Origin: Candidatus Paracaedibacter symbiosus
GTDB taxonomy: Bacteria; Pseudomonadota; Alphaproteobacteria; Paracaedibacterales; Paracaedibacteraceae
Length of the DNA stretch: 55,255 bases
Direction of reading: 5' to 3'
Assembly: GCF_000757605.1 (NCBI RefSeq)
Contig: NZ_JQAK01000001.1
Span: 171,777-227,031, forward strand
Shown here: positions 8,865 to 16,905 of the stretch, one piece after another
Layout: each line of letters starts with the position of its first letter
Position numbering within the stretch: position 1 is the first letter of the stretch
Made by a program: the position numbers and the translations under genes
The notes under the pieces: generated by a model
The model's input: only the letters and a program-made list of their open reading frames with translations
What the model was told of the DNA's origin: nothing
Database searches by the model: none

Positions 8865-8930
8865 TTATTGTATTAGATACATAGTAAATTTTGAAGATAA
8901 TTTAAAGGGAAAATATTGATATTGATTATT

Positions 8931-9004
8931 TATACTCAAAATACTTGAAGAGACGAGATTATGGCCAGTAGAATTTGATACGACTTTATTTCTTGATGTG
9001 CCAC
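8931..9004. repeat. Dispersed repeat, copy 1
   Basis: This stretch, from TATACTCAAAATACTTGAAG to the GTGCCAC at its end, aligns with 36622-36691 in the same orientation. About four in five positions are identical, including the exact core GATTATGG and GACTTTATTT. Both copies are intergenic. No ORF is shared, so this is a non-coding dispersed repeat or the end of a small mobile element. Confidence 0.55.
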
Positions 9005-9032
9005 CCCCGACGTTTTGTAAATTTGGGAGAAT

Positions 9033-9320
9033 GTGGAGGGGATAGACTCTCAAGACGACAACTTTCGTGACAATGCCGAATTTGTTAAAAGTGCTATGCA
9101 CTCAGTGCCTGAAGCCCTAAAAGCGAGTTTACAGCCTCCATTGCAACCTCTGGGGACGGGCATACTTGATGATAAGTCCCCAGGAATTATCAAGGAATTT
9201 CAACAAAAAGAGGCCCGTATTCTCATTCTTTCTGGCATTTTGACTGGCAAGTGGTCGCATATTTCTGATATTATGATTTGGCGCATAAACAACCTTAATA
9301 AAGCTAGACAGTATTTTTGA
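9033..9320 (+). pseudogene. Short ORF, probably a gene fragment (DUF2608-like?)
   Basis: A 95-codon frame starting with GTG. Its second half, DDKSPGIIKEFQQKEARILI and then WRINNLNKARQYF, loosely recalls secreted HAD-like proteins of the DUF2608 group (a segment on choosing an index after a helix, then a W-R-x-x-x-L block). It would then be a fragment, because the N-terminal signal peptide and the catalytic DxD are missing. A stop codon lies just upstream. The similarity is from memory and weak. Confidence 0.3.
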
Positions 9321-9362
9321 AGAATTATATACTGCAGAGGATTTTAAATTTCGGAGATAAAA

Positions 9363-9542
9363 ATGAGCCTTTCACATATAACAAAAATGCTAAACTTTTT
9401 CATGGTTCTCGGTTTTGTAATTGAGACAGCCACAGCGGAAACTGTTTCGCACGATCAAACAACTCAACACCAAGCAGTATCTTCACAAGATCAAAATGAG
9501 GATGAGTTGTTAGATGATGAAGTGATGGCTGACGAAGACTAG
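9363..9542 (+). CDS. Small secreted acidic protein, 59 aa
   Basis: An ATG preceded by a well-placed CGGAGAT ribosome site opens a 59-codon frame. The first 25 residues (MSLSHITKMLNFFMVLGFVI then ETATA) form a Sec signal peptide with cleavage expected after TATA. The mature peptide of roughly 34 residues is Gln/Asp/Glu-rich and ends in a strongly acidic tail, DELLDDEVMADED. Below usual gene-calling cutoffs, but ribosome site plus signal peptide make it credible. Function unknown; a secreted or periplasmic buffer, toxin-neutralising or host-directed peptide are all possible. Confidence 0.55.
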   Translation: MSLSHITKMLNFFMVLGFVIETATAETVSHDQTTQHQAVSSQDQNEDELLDDEVMADED

Positions 9543-9703
9543 ATTTTCCAAAATCTCACCATTTTCTTCGCCCGCCATTGTGCGAGCGGCAAAAGCGCTG
9601 TGGGGTAAATCCGTGCTTTATTTAAAATATACATGGATCACTGCGTCTTCTTTAAAGTCTTCATAATTGCAATCATAAGCATAACAATGTAAAGGACTCA
9701 ATA

Positions 9704-10453
9704 GTGCCCCAAACAGTTTTAATTACAGGCGCGGCTAAGCGAATAGGGCGAGGACTCGCACTTGACTTTGCTGCCAACGGTTTTGATGTTTGTGTGCACT
9801 ATCACGCCTCAGAACAAGAGGCGGGGACTTTAGCGGAAGAAATTCGTGCACTCGGTCGAAAAGCCTACCTGATTCAGGCAGATTTGTCGTGCGAGAAAGA
9901 GGTTTGCGAGGTTTTTTCAAAGCTTTTGGATGTGGTTAAGCCTATTTCGGTTCTTGTTAACAATGCCTCGACCTTCAAATATGACAGCATTACATCAGCA
10001 ACGCGAAACAGCTGGGATTATCATCTAGAACCCAATCTGCGTGCACCTTTTATACTTGCCCAAGATTTTGCCAACCAAACCAAAGAGGGGCTGATTCTTA
10101 ACATTATTGATCAGCGGGTTTGGAATCTAACTCCCCATTATATAACGTATAGTTTGAGTAAAGTTGGATTGTGGGGGCTAACCCAAACATTGGCTTTAGC
10201 TTTAGCCCCCACTATTCGCGTGAATGCTATTGGGCCGGGACCAACTTTGCGTAACGAAAACCAAACTGAGGCACAGTTTGCTGAACAATGTCGCAGCATG
10301 CCCTTAAGGCGAGGGGGAAGTATTGAGGAAATATGTGCCGCAGCTAGGTTTTTCTTAAGCGCACCTTCAGTTACAGGCCAAATGATTGCCGTTGATGGCG
10401 GCCAACACCTAGGCTGGGCTATGCCAAAAGATGCTAAAGTGAGGGAAGATTAA
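9704..10453 (+). CDS. Short-chain dehydrogenase, pteridine-reductase (FolM)-like
   Basis: Classical SDR of 249 residues with TGAAKRIGRGLA as the NAD(P) loop. The K-R in that loop is typical of FolM/pteridine reductases and NADPH use. NNAS and the active-site YxxxK (YSLSK) follow, then the NAIGPGPTL segment. It starts with GTG after AAAGGA. Its stop overlaps the next gene, folB, by one base (TAATG). The pairing with dihydroneopterin aldolase points to a role in reducing dihydropterins in folate synthesis or replacing dihydrofolate reductase activity (inference). Confidence 0.85.
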   Translation: MPQTVLITGAAKRIGRGLALDFAANGFDVCVHYHASEQEAGTLAEEIRALGRKAYLIQADLSCEKEVCEVFSKLLDVVKPISVLVNNASTFKYDSITSATRNSWDYHLEPNLRAPFILAQDFANQTKEGLILNIIDQRVWNLTPHYITYSLSKVGLWGLTQTLALALAPTIRVNAIGPGPTLRNENQTEAQFAEQCRSMPLRRGGSIEEICAAARFFLSAPSVTGQMIAVDGGQHLGWAMPKDAKVRED

Positions 10454-10863
10454 TGACTGAAGTTACCCGGGTCCCCCCTTCACATTCTGAAAATAGGGAG
10501 GTAGAAAACCATAATAATGTTTGGGTTATTTCCGTTCGAGAGCTGGTCTTGCCATGTTTTATTGGTGTTTTTGATTATGAGAAACAAGAAAAACAGCCTG
10601 TTCAGATTTCTATAAAATGCTATGCACGTCTTTTGGCGCCTATTGATGAAAATTTTAGATATGTCTGCTATAACAAACTTATCAAAGAAATTGAGGCTTT
10701 TGTGAATAAAGGTCACATTGAACTTGTTGAGTCTTTAGCGGCAGAAATTTGCCGAATTTGTTTTGAAAATTCAAGCGTTTATCGTGTTTGGGTAAGTGTT
10801 GAGAAATTGGCAGTTTATCCTAACGTGACAAGTGTAGGAGTTGAGATTGATAGATATCGTTGA
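10453..10863 (+). CDS. folB: Dihydroneopterin aldolase-family protein
   Basis: FolB-type T-fold enzyme of folate biosynthesis, converting 7,8-dihydroneopterin to 6-hydroxymethyl-dihydropterin and glycolaldehyde. Characteristic blocks are IGVFDYEKQEKQPVQISI near the N-terminus, VESLAAEICRICF in the middle and VEKLAVYP at the end, where the lysine is the catalytic one. An extra ~20-residue polar N-terminal stretch precedes the fold. It starts inside the stop of the SDR gene, so the two are coupled. Length of 136 residues is slightly longer than usual because of that extension. Confidence 0.85.
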   Translation: MTEVTRVPPSHSENREVENHNNVWVISVRELVLPCFIGVFDYEKQEKQPVQISIKCYARLLAPIDENFRYVCYNKLIKEIEAFVNKGHIELVESLAAEICRICFENSSVYRVWVSVEKLAVYPNVTSVGVEIDRYR

Positions 10864-11028
10864 ATTTTTTGTCATTCAGATAGTGTCATTTTGGAGAGGT
10901 TAAGCAACGTGGCAATTTTCTGCCCCTCTCAAAGGCTCGAAATGCAATAATGGTTACTTTCTTTCTCACCAATCTGACGTCGATTTCTGGCTTCACATCT
11001 TTGGCTCTCTTTATCTTGGGTAGAAATC

Positions 11029-11445
11029 ATGCTTAAACGATTAAATCATATTGCAATTGCGGTTCCTAATTTAGAACAAGCAACCTCCTTTTATAGGGAT
11101 ATTTTAGGGGCACAGGTCTCAAAAGCCGCTGATTTGCCAGAGCATGGAGTTACAACAGTGTTTGTCAATCTGGATAACACAAAAATAGAATTGCTTTTTC
11201 CTCTTGGTGAAAAATCACCAATTGCTGGTTTCCTGGCAAAAAACCCAACGGGTGGTATTCACCATTTTTGCATTGAAGTAGATGATATTTTTCAAGCGCA
11301 TTCCTATTTAAAAGAGAAGGGAATTCGCCCCCTTACCGAACCAAAACCGGGCGCTCATGGCATAAATGTAATTTTTCTGCATCCTAAAGATTGTTTAGGC
11401 TGTTTGGTTGAGTTGGAAGAAAGTAGCAGCAATAATATTGAATAG
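11029..11445 (+). CDS. mce: Methylmalonyl-CoA epimerase
   Basis: VOC-fold metalloenzyme of 138 residues that interconverts the R and S forms of methylmalonyl-CoA in propionate metabolism. It opens with LNHIAIAVPNLEQATSFYRD (metal-ligand His), has GGIHHFCIEVDD (second His) and ends LGCLVELEE (metal-ligand Glu); the GVTTVFVNLDNTKIELL block is typical. No mutase or carboxylase genes are in the window. It seems monocistronic, with about 165 bases of plain intergenic DNA before it. Confidence 0.88.
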   Translation: MLKRLNHIAIAVPNLEQATSFYRDILGAQVSKAADLPEHGVTTVFVNLDNTKIELLFPLGEKSPIAGFLAKNPTGGIHHFCIEVDDIFQAHSYLKEKGIRPLTEPKPGAHGINVIFLHPKDCLGCLVELEESSSNNIE

Positions 11446-11557
11446 ACTGACTTTTTCGAGTAAAACTATATTTTAACCTAGGAGGGATTGATTGAGGAAT
11501 TTCTTCTAAAGATTGATCCGCCATAAGTAAACCATTTTTAGTGGGTAATAAATAAAT

Positions 11558-12343
11558 ATGCTAGTCGACAGCCATTGCCATTTGAACTTTCCAGAATTTT
11601 CAAATGATTTACCAGACATAATTAAAAGAGCCCATAATCTGGGGATCGAAACCATGTTGACGGTGAATACAAGGCTATCTGAAGCGCACGAACTTCAAAA
11701 AATTGCAGATACATACGACAATATTTTTTGTTCAGTGGGGGTGCATCCCCATGAGTCGGCAGACTATGCAAAACCAGGTCTTAAGGCAGAAATTATAAAA
11801 CTTGCCCAACATCCAAAAGTCATTGGCATTGGTGAGACAGGCTTAGACTATTTTTACAATAATAGCCCAAAAGGTAGCCAAATTGATTCTTTTGGGCAGC
11901 ATTTAGACGCTTCTATCCAACTCAGTTTACCTGTGATCATTCACACTCGAGATGCTGATGAAGATACGATTGCGTGTCTAAAGAAATATCCAGCTGCCAA
12001 GGGAGTATTTCATTGCTTTAGCGGAGCGGCTGATTTAGCGCGCCAAGCTCTTGAGCTTGGCTACTATATTTCATTCTCAGGGATTCTTACCTTTAAAAAA
12101 GCAGAAGAACTACGTGAAATTGCTAAATTCGTTCCTCTTGATCGTATTTTAGTGGAGACAGATTCACCGTTTTTGGCGCCGATTCCTCATCGCGGTAAGC
12201 GTAATGAGCCAGCATTTACGGTTCACACGGCTGAATTGCTGGCAGAATTAAAAGAACTCTCTTTTCCCCACTTAGCAGAAGCGACGACTAATAACTTCTT
12301 CAATCTCTTTACGAAGGCTTATCGGGCAAAATGCGTATTATAA
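11558..12343 (+). CDS. tatD: TatD-family metal-dependent DNase
   Basis: Amidohydrolase-fold deoxyribonuclease of 261 residues, linked to DNA repair and turnover in the cytoplasm. Metal ligands are visible as DSHCHL at the N-terminus, GIGETGLDY (Glu), PVIIHTRDAD (His), GVFHCFSG (His) and VETDSPFLAP (Asp). The start is preceded by a weak ribosome site. It overlaps the next gene, an MBL-fold hydrolase, by 13 bases; this pair is often conserved in alphaproteobacteria and suggests joint processing of nucleic-acid fragments. Confidence 0.93.
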   Translation: MLVDSHCHLNFPEFSNDLPDIIKRAHNLGIETMLTVNTRLSEAHELQKIADTYDNIFCSVGVHPHESADYAKPGLKAEIIKLAQHPKVIGIGETGLDYFYNNSPKGSQIDSFGQHLDASIQLSLPVIIHTRDADEDTIACLKKYPAAKGVFHCFSGAADLARQALELGYYISFSGILTFKKAEELREIAKFVPLDRILVETDSPFLAPIPHRGKRNEPAFTVHTAELLAELKELSFPHLAEATTNNFFNLFTKAYRAKCVL

Positions 12344-13134
12344 TTCTGGGGTGTGGCTCTTCTGGCGGTGTCCCACTTATTACAGGAGAGTGGGGGAATT
12401 GCGATCCAAATAACCCCCGAAATCGCCGCCGACGTGCCTCCATTCTCTTAGAGATTCAAGGAAAAATCATCCTGATTGATGCGGGACCGGATATGCGCGA
12501 ACAGTTACTTGATACGGGAATCACTAACATTGATGCAGTGATTTTTACTCATGCTCATTCAGACCATCTGCGTGGAATTGATGATCTCCGACAATTTGCC
12601 ATTCGCAACAAGCATCCTATTCCTCTTTACGGCGATGAACATACTTTAAAAAGCATCAAAATTAATTATCCTTATGCCTTATGCCAAGTGGATGAGTTTT
12701 ACCCAAGTTTTGTAACTGTTCATCCTTTTTCCGAAGGAAAGATAGTTGTCGCAGGTATTGAGATGTGTGCGTTTCCCCAACATCATGGGAATATGGTATC
12801 GTGGGGATTTCGCGTTGGGGATTTTGCCTACTCTACAGATTTTCATCATATTCCTGATAAATCATTGAGCCAGCTCCGTAGGCTAAAATGTTGGGTTGTT
12901 GATTGTTTGCGTTTTAAACCACATCCCACCCATTCTTTTTTTGCTCAAACAGTGGAGTTGATTCAAAAGCTACAGCCAGAACAGGCGATTTTAACGCATA
13001 TGAATCAGGATTTTGATTATGATGAGGCAGTTAAACACCTGCCACCGGGCATTCAGCCAGGTATTGATGGGATGATTGTCGAATTCAGTGGAGAAAATGT
13101 CATAATTTATGATAAGGTTTCTATGTTATGTTGA
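12331..13134 (+). CDS. MBL-fold hydrolase (PhnP-like)
   Basis: Metallo-beta-lactamase-fold protein of 267 residues. The zinc motif HAHSDHLRGIDDLR is complete, preceded by IDAGPDMREQLL and followed by FPQHHGNMVSWGFR and THMNQDFDYDE (further metal ligands). The N-terminal ILGCGSSGGVPLI and the cysteine in WGNCDP are typical of the PhnP/ribonuclease-Z-like group acting on cyclic nucleotides or phosphodiesters. Start overlaps tatD by 13 bases. The exact substrate is not known for this subgroup. Confidence 0.85.
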   Translation: MRIIILGCGSSGGVPLITGEWGNCDPNNPRNRRRRASILLEIQGKIILIDAGPDMREQLLDTGITNIDAVIFTHAHSDHLRGIDDLRQFAIRNKHPIPLYGDEHTLKSIKINYPYALCQVDEFYPSFVTVHPFSEGKIVVAGIEMCAFPQHHGNMVSWGFRVGDFAYSTDFHHIPDKSLSQLRRLKCWVVDCLRFKPHPTHSFFAQTVELIQKLQPEQAILTHMNQDFDYDEAVKHLPPGIQPGIDGMIVEFSGENVIIYDKVSMLC

Positions 13135-13262
13135 ATTTACTTGTAAATTTATTGAAAATGCATAAATAGAATGTATAAAGTAAGAAAAACATAATTTTTA
13201 AAAACCCTATTTGGGATCTGGGAATAGAATGCCTGGATGTAAAAAGAGAAATTTAGGTATCA

Positions 13263-14594
13263 ATGAGTTTTGAAACAACAGGTTTATCGAAAAACCTATT
13301 AAAAACAATACGGGAAATCGGCTATGTATTTCCCACATCAATCCAACAAGAAGCTATTCCGGAAATTTTGCAAGGTAGAGACCTTCTAGCTTGCGCGCAA
13401 ACTGGGACAGGGAAGACTGCTTCTTTTGCTTTGCCAATTGTCGATATTCTACAAAATACCCGCAAGCGAAATCGCTTACCCCGGGCAATCATTATGGCAC
13501 CCACGCGTGAGCTTGCAGCCCAAGTTGAAGAAAACATCATTCAATATGCAGGTGGTACAGGTCTTAGCACAGTCTTATTGGTAGGGGGTGAGATCGTCAC
13601 CAGCCAAGAACGTAAATTGAAAAAAGGCGTTGATATTATTATCGCAACACCGGGTCGATTGATTGATATGTTTGAACGGGGGCGCATGGTCCTCATCGAC
13701 ATTAAGATAGTGGTGATTGACGAAGCAGATCGCATGCTTGACATGGGCTTTATGCCAGACGTTGATCGCATTTTGGCAATGCTGCCTAAACTTAGGCAAA
13801 CCCTTTTATTTAGTGCAACGATTGCTAAAGAAATCCAGCAAATTTCCAGCCAATATCAACTTAATCCGAAACAAATTACTATTACACGTCAAGCAAAAAC
13901 AGCGGATACTATTGACCAGCATGTAATTCATGTTGACACAATAAACAAGCGCAAAGTGATGCGTAAAATCTTATCAGAACACCCAAGTAATGAGCCAACG
14001 ATTGTTTTTTGCAATCGCAAGCGAGATGTGGACATAGTAATGCGTTCTTTGGTGCGCCATGGATATGCGGCACAGGCTTTTCATGGTGATATGAGTCAGC
14101 ATGCCCGTAACGACGCGCTTGATAGTTTTAAAAGAGGCGAGTCGAGGATTTTAGTAACGAGTGATGTGGCAGCGCGCGGGATTGACGTCTCGGGTGTGAC
14201 GCTTGTTATCAACTTTGATATGCCGGTTAACAACGAAGACTACGTTCATCGTATTGGCCGTACAGGGCGGGCAGGGAACACTGGTAAAGCTATCACCTTT
14301 GTTACAAAATCAGAAAAAGCAAAATTAAGCCGATTAGAACATCTGATTAAAAAGACAATTTCGCCACTTATGGTTGAGATTGCAGAAGAAGAAAAAGCGC
14401 CTGTGGTCGTAAAAGAAAGATCTCAAAGGCCGGAAAGAGCAGAGAGATCATCAAGAATACGAACCAGCAACAATCGAATACTGAAAGAGGAAGAATTTCC
14501 CTCTAATTCAGGGCCGATTATTGGTTTTGGTGATTTCATTCCGGCTTTTATGTTGATTGATCCGTATAGCAAAATGAATGCAACAACGGCATAG
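13263..14594 (+). CDS. rhlE: DEAD-box RNA helicase (RhlE-like)
   Basis: ATP-dependent RNA helicase of 443 residues for ribosome assembly or RNA turnover. Motifs appear in order: Q motif (GYVFPTSIQQEAI), I (AQTGTGKT), Ia (PTRELAAQ), II (DEAD within VVIDEADRMLDMG), III (SAT), V (RGIDV) and VI (HRIGRTGRAG). A short basic, Arg/Glu-rich tail follows the helicase core (RSQRPERAERSSRIR), as in RhlE proteins. It is transcribed alone; a remnant NUDIX gene lies 57 bases after it. RhlE versus another DEAD-box subtype is the only uncertainty. Confidence 0.93.
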   Translation: MSFETTGLSKNLLKTIREIGYVFPTSIQQEAIPEILQGRDLLACAQTGTGKTASFALPIVDILQNTRKRNRLPRAIIMAPTRELAAQVEENIIQYAGGTGLSTVLLVGGEIVTSQERKLKKGVDIIIATPGRLIDMFERGRMVLIDIKIVVIDEADRMLDMGFMPDVDRILAMLPKLRQTLLFSATIAKEIQQISSQYQLNPKQITITRQAKTADTIDQHVIHVDTINKRKVMRKILSEHPSNEPTIVFCNRKRDVDIVMRSLVRHGYAAQAFHGDMSQHARNDALDSFKRGESRILVTSDVAARGIDVSGVTLVINFDMPVNNEDYVHRIGRTGRAGNTGKAITFVTKSEKAKLSRLEHLIKKTISPLMVEIAEEEKAPVVVKERSQRPERAERSSRIRTSNNRILKEEEFPSNSGPIIGFGDFIPAFMLIDPYSKMNATTA

Positions 14595-14651
14595 TTGGTA
14601 AGAGAAAGAAGGGGGGGCATGCCCTAATTTACAATTGAGTAGGAGCTAAAA

Positions 14652-15050
14652 ATGATCTGTCATAGTATGGTACCAACTTTTCCTCAATTACGTCGTGCTC
14701 CGACATCAAAAATTTTTGCAGGACATTGGCATCTGCCGACTGGAAAAATTGAAGAAGGAGAAAGCCCCCGTAATACTATTATTCGTGAGGGTAGAGAACA
14801 GATTGGAACTTCAGTCTCGCCAAATCTAGCAACGGTTGTCTTCATTTGATCCATCAACAATATGGGAGGATCTATGTTTGTTTTTTGTTGACAAAATCGG
14901 GGCAGAACAACCCTATAATGTTGAACCAAAAAGCACGATGCTCTGTCTTGGTTTGACCCCATGATTCCGGTTATTGAATTTGGGCTAGTCCAGTTTCAGA
15001 AAGGAGAATTATACGGTGAGTTTACCTTTGAAAATTTTTATAGCAGATAG
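14652..15050 (+). pseudogene. NUDIX hydrolase, broken by several frameshifts
   Basis: The first frame (14652-14849) gives LRRAP...GHWHLPTGKIEEGES and a NUDIX box G-x5-E-x7-RE-x-x-E, already degenerate (Q and T at late positions). It then stops. The family's continuation reappears in other frames: LIHQQYG..IYVCF from about 14846, VDKIGAEQPYNVEPK from about 14888, and DALSWFDPMIPVIEFGLVQF...GELYGEFTFEN to the stop at 15048-15050. At least three frameshifts separate the parts. So a once complete nucleoside-diphosphate-X hydrolase has decayed. Confidence 0.8.
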
Positions 15051-15123
15051 TCACGATTGTTAGTTGCTATTAGTTAATAATTTAACATAATATTGATTAT
15101 AAGTTTTATCGATATCGATACTG

Positions 15124-15253
15124 CTATATTGCTGACTGCTTATCGTTTCTTCGCGGTTTATCCTTTAGCATCAAAGTTATTCGACCACCATTCACTGTTT
15201 GAAACCCCGCTTTTTCATAAGCACGTATAGCCCCTTGATTGCTTGTATCTGGT
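15124..15253 (-). pseudogene. GNAT acetyltransferase C-terminal remnant
   Basis: On the minus strand an open stretch reads LIIPDTSNQGAIRAYEKAGF followed by QTVNGGRITLMLKD and a stop. N-x-x-AIRAYEKAGF is the hallmark end of GNAT N-acetyltransferases (motif B, acetyl-CoA side). An in-frame stop lies directly before it and nothing upstream resembles the rest of the domain, so only about 40 codons remain. It lies beside the NUDIX remnant, so this patch is degrading. Confidence 0.7.
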
Positions 15254-15480
15254 ATGATTAATCATTTTACACTTTGAAGTGTGAGAAATGAAGGTTTTGG
15301 AGCAACACTAGGAAGCCACTTTTTCAAAAAAGAAGCAAAAGCCCCTCTCCTACTTTTTTCAAAAAAACGAATATAGATTGTTAAAAAAATCAAAATGCTT
15401 CTTTTTTTTAAAACAATTAAGAATAGGATAGAAAAAAAACTTCGTGATGATAAATAATAGAAAGAAAGCATTCAAATAGT

Positions 15481-15741
15481 ATGAAATTAACGGCCCATAA
15501 GCTTGGCTACCACATCCCACTTTTACGGAAAAAAGCAGGCCTCTCGCAGGAAAATTTAGCCGAATTGTCAGGATTAAGCCGCACTGCCATTCAAGGGATT
15601 GAAGCGGGCAAGGAATCACTGCAGATTGATACATTGCTGAAAGTGTGCCATGTTCTTAACATTCGCTTATCCTTTGACCATCCCTTGTTAATCAAAGAAG
15701 AAACTGATGCTATGACTGGTGAGTGGGATGGAGAAAAGTAA
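15481..15741 (+). CDS. HipB-like XRE-family HTH antitoxin/regulator
   Basis: An 86-residue DNA-binding protein. The helix-turn-helix spans about residues 10-60: LRKKAGLSQENLAELSGLSR then TAIQGIEAGKESLQIDTLLKV, the standard XRE/HipB pattern. It lies directly upstream of a HipA/HipT-like gene with no gap (TAA then ATG), the layout of hipBA/hipBT toxin-antitoxin operons. It should bind its own promoter, alone or with the kinase-like partner. Upstream DNA is a poly-A/T-rich stretch. Confidence 0.85.
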   Translation: MKLTAHKLGYHIPLLRKKAGLSQENLAELSGLSRTAIQGIEAGKESLQIDTLLKVCHVLNIRLSFDHPLLIKEETDAMTGEWDGEK

Positions 15742-16689
15742 ATGCGTTGTCCGATTACCTATGAGGTTATTAAAGATTCTGGCAAACGTTATAGTCAGAA
15801 GGGATTGCAACTGTTATCAAAAAACATTAAGGATTTAAAGGATTTTTCCTATCCCCGCCATGCTCAAATTAAACAGGCGCAAGTCATGATGGAAAAACTT
15901 AGGACTCATGAAATACAGCCAAAACTAAAGGTATCACTCAATCCAACAAAAGAAATTTTTGAAATTATTGAAAAAGGAAGCACCTTTATTTTAAAGCCCC
16001 CAAGCCTACTTTACCCCTCTTTGCCCGAGAATGAGGATTTGACCATGCGTCTAGCAAAATCAGCAGGTCTAGATGTCCCATTGCATGGCTTAGTTTACAA
16101 TACAGATGGCCTTTTTAGTTTTTGGAGTCGTCGTTTTGATCGCCCCTCGCTTAAAAGTCCCATTCGTCTTCAATTATGTACCCAGAACTTTACTCAATTG
16201 GCGGAGACGACTCAGAAGCAAACAGATCAAAATTCATTAGAAAATGTGGTTAGAATCATTGAAAAGCACACAACTTTTCCTCTATTGGAAAAAGAAAAGC
16301 TATTTTGCCAGGTTATTTTCAATTTTCTTGTCGGAAATACCAATATGCATTTGAAAAACATTTCTCTTATCACTAAGAATCAAGTGGTCAAGTTGTCTCC
16401 TGCCTATAATTTGATGAATACAGCCATTCTAAGAGAAATTAAAGACGATGAGGAAATGGCGTTATCACTCAATGGAAAAAAGCATATGTTGCACAGCCAT
16501 GATTTTATCAATTATTTTGCTATTGACTGTCTAGGAATCCACCCCGCACGCATAAAAAAAATGGTAAAAAATATCATTCTTGCGACTAAAAAATGGCCAG
16601 AGATCATTGATGTTTCGTTCCTACCAACACCAACGAAGGGTGTTTATTCGGGACTTATCAATAAACGCCTTAACCAATTGCTAAGGTAG
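15742..16689 (+). CDS. HipA/HipT-like protein, predicted catalytically dead
   Basis: A HipA_C-type kinase fold of 315 residues lacking the HipA N-terminal subdomain, as in the HipT group. Seen: IQPKL (58-62), the ATP-binding lysine in ILKP (K85), RFDR (131-134) and the catalytic-loop region. The normal catalytic aspartate in GNxDxHLKN is asparagine here (GNTNMHLKN, N201, codon 16342-16344). The metal-binding aspartate in LSPAYDL is also asparagine (N223, codon 16408-16410). Both would arise by single G-to-A changes. The reading frame is intact, so a non-catalytic binding role or a recently inactivated toxin are both possible. No HipS gene follows. Confidence 0.85.
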   Translation: MRCPITYEVIKDSGKRYSQKGLQLLSKNIKDLKDFSYPRHAQIKQAQVMMEKLRTHEIQPKLKVSLNPTKEIFEIIEKGSTFILKPPSLLYPSLPENEDLTMRLAKSAGLDVPLHGLVYNTDGLFSFWSRRFDRPSLKSPIRLQLCTQNFTQLAETTQKQTDQNSLENVVRIIEKHTTFPLLEKEKLFCQVIFNFLVGNTNMHLKNISLITKNQVVKLSPAYNLMNTAILREIKDDEEMALSLNGKKHMLHSHDFINYFAIDCLGIHPARIKKMVKNIILATKKWPEIIDVSFLPTPTKGVYSGLINKRLNQLLR

Positions 16690-16905
16690 CTTCGGTCCCC
16701 CATTGCTATCAATGCGATATGCTAGTGTTTAGTTAAAGACCGTGGAATTCCAAATAACTGCTGGCTATTAAAAATTTCTATTTTTTCGTTTATGCAAAGA
16801 AGACCCCTTGAATTATCCATTCACCATACCAACATGAAAACTGTCAAGTTTTAAATTTAAAGCACAAAAATCTTAAATTAAAGTAAGATAGGAATAAATA
16901 TTTAC

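Noticed and set aside
14616-14625. GGGCATGCCC palindrome after the DEAD-box gene
   Set aside because: Only a 4-bp stem with almost no loop and no T run; not convincing as a terminator.
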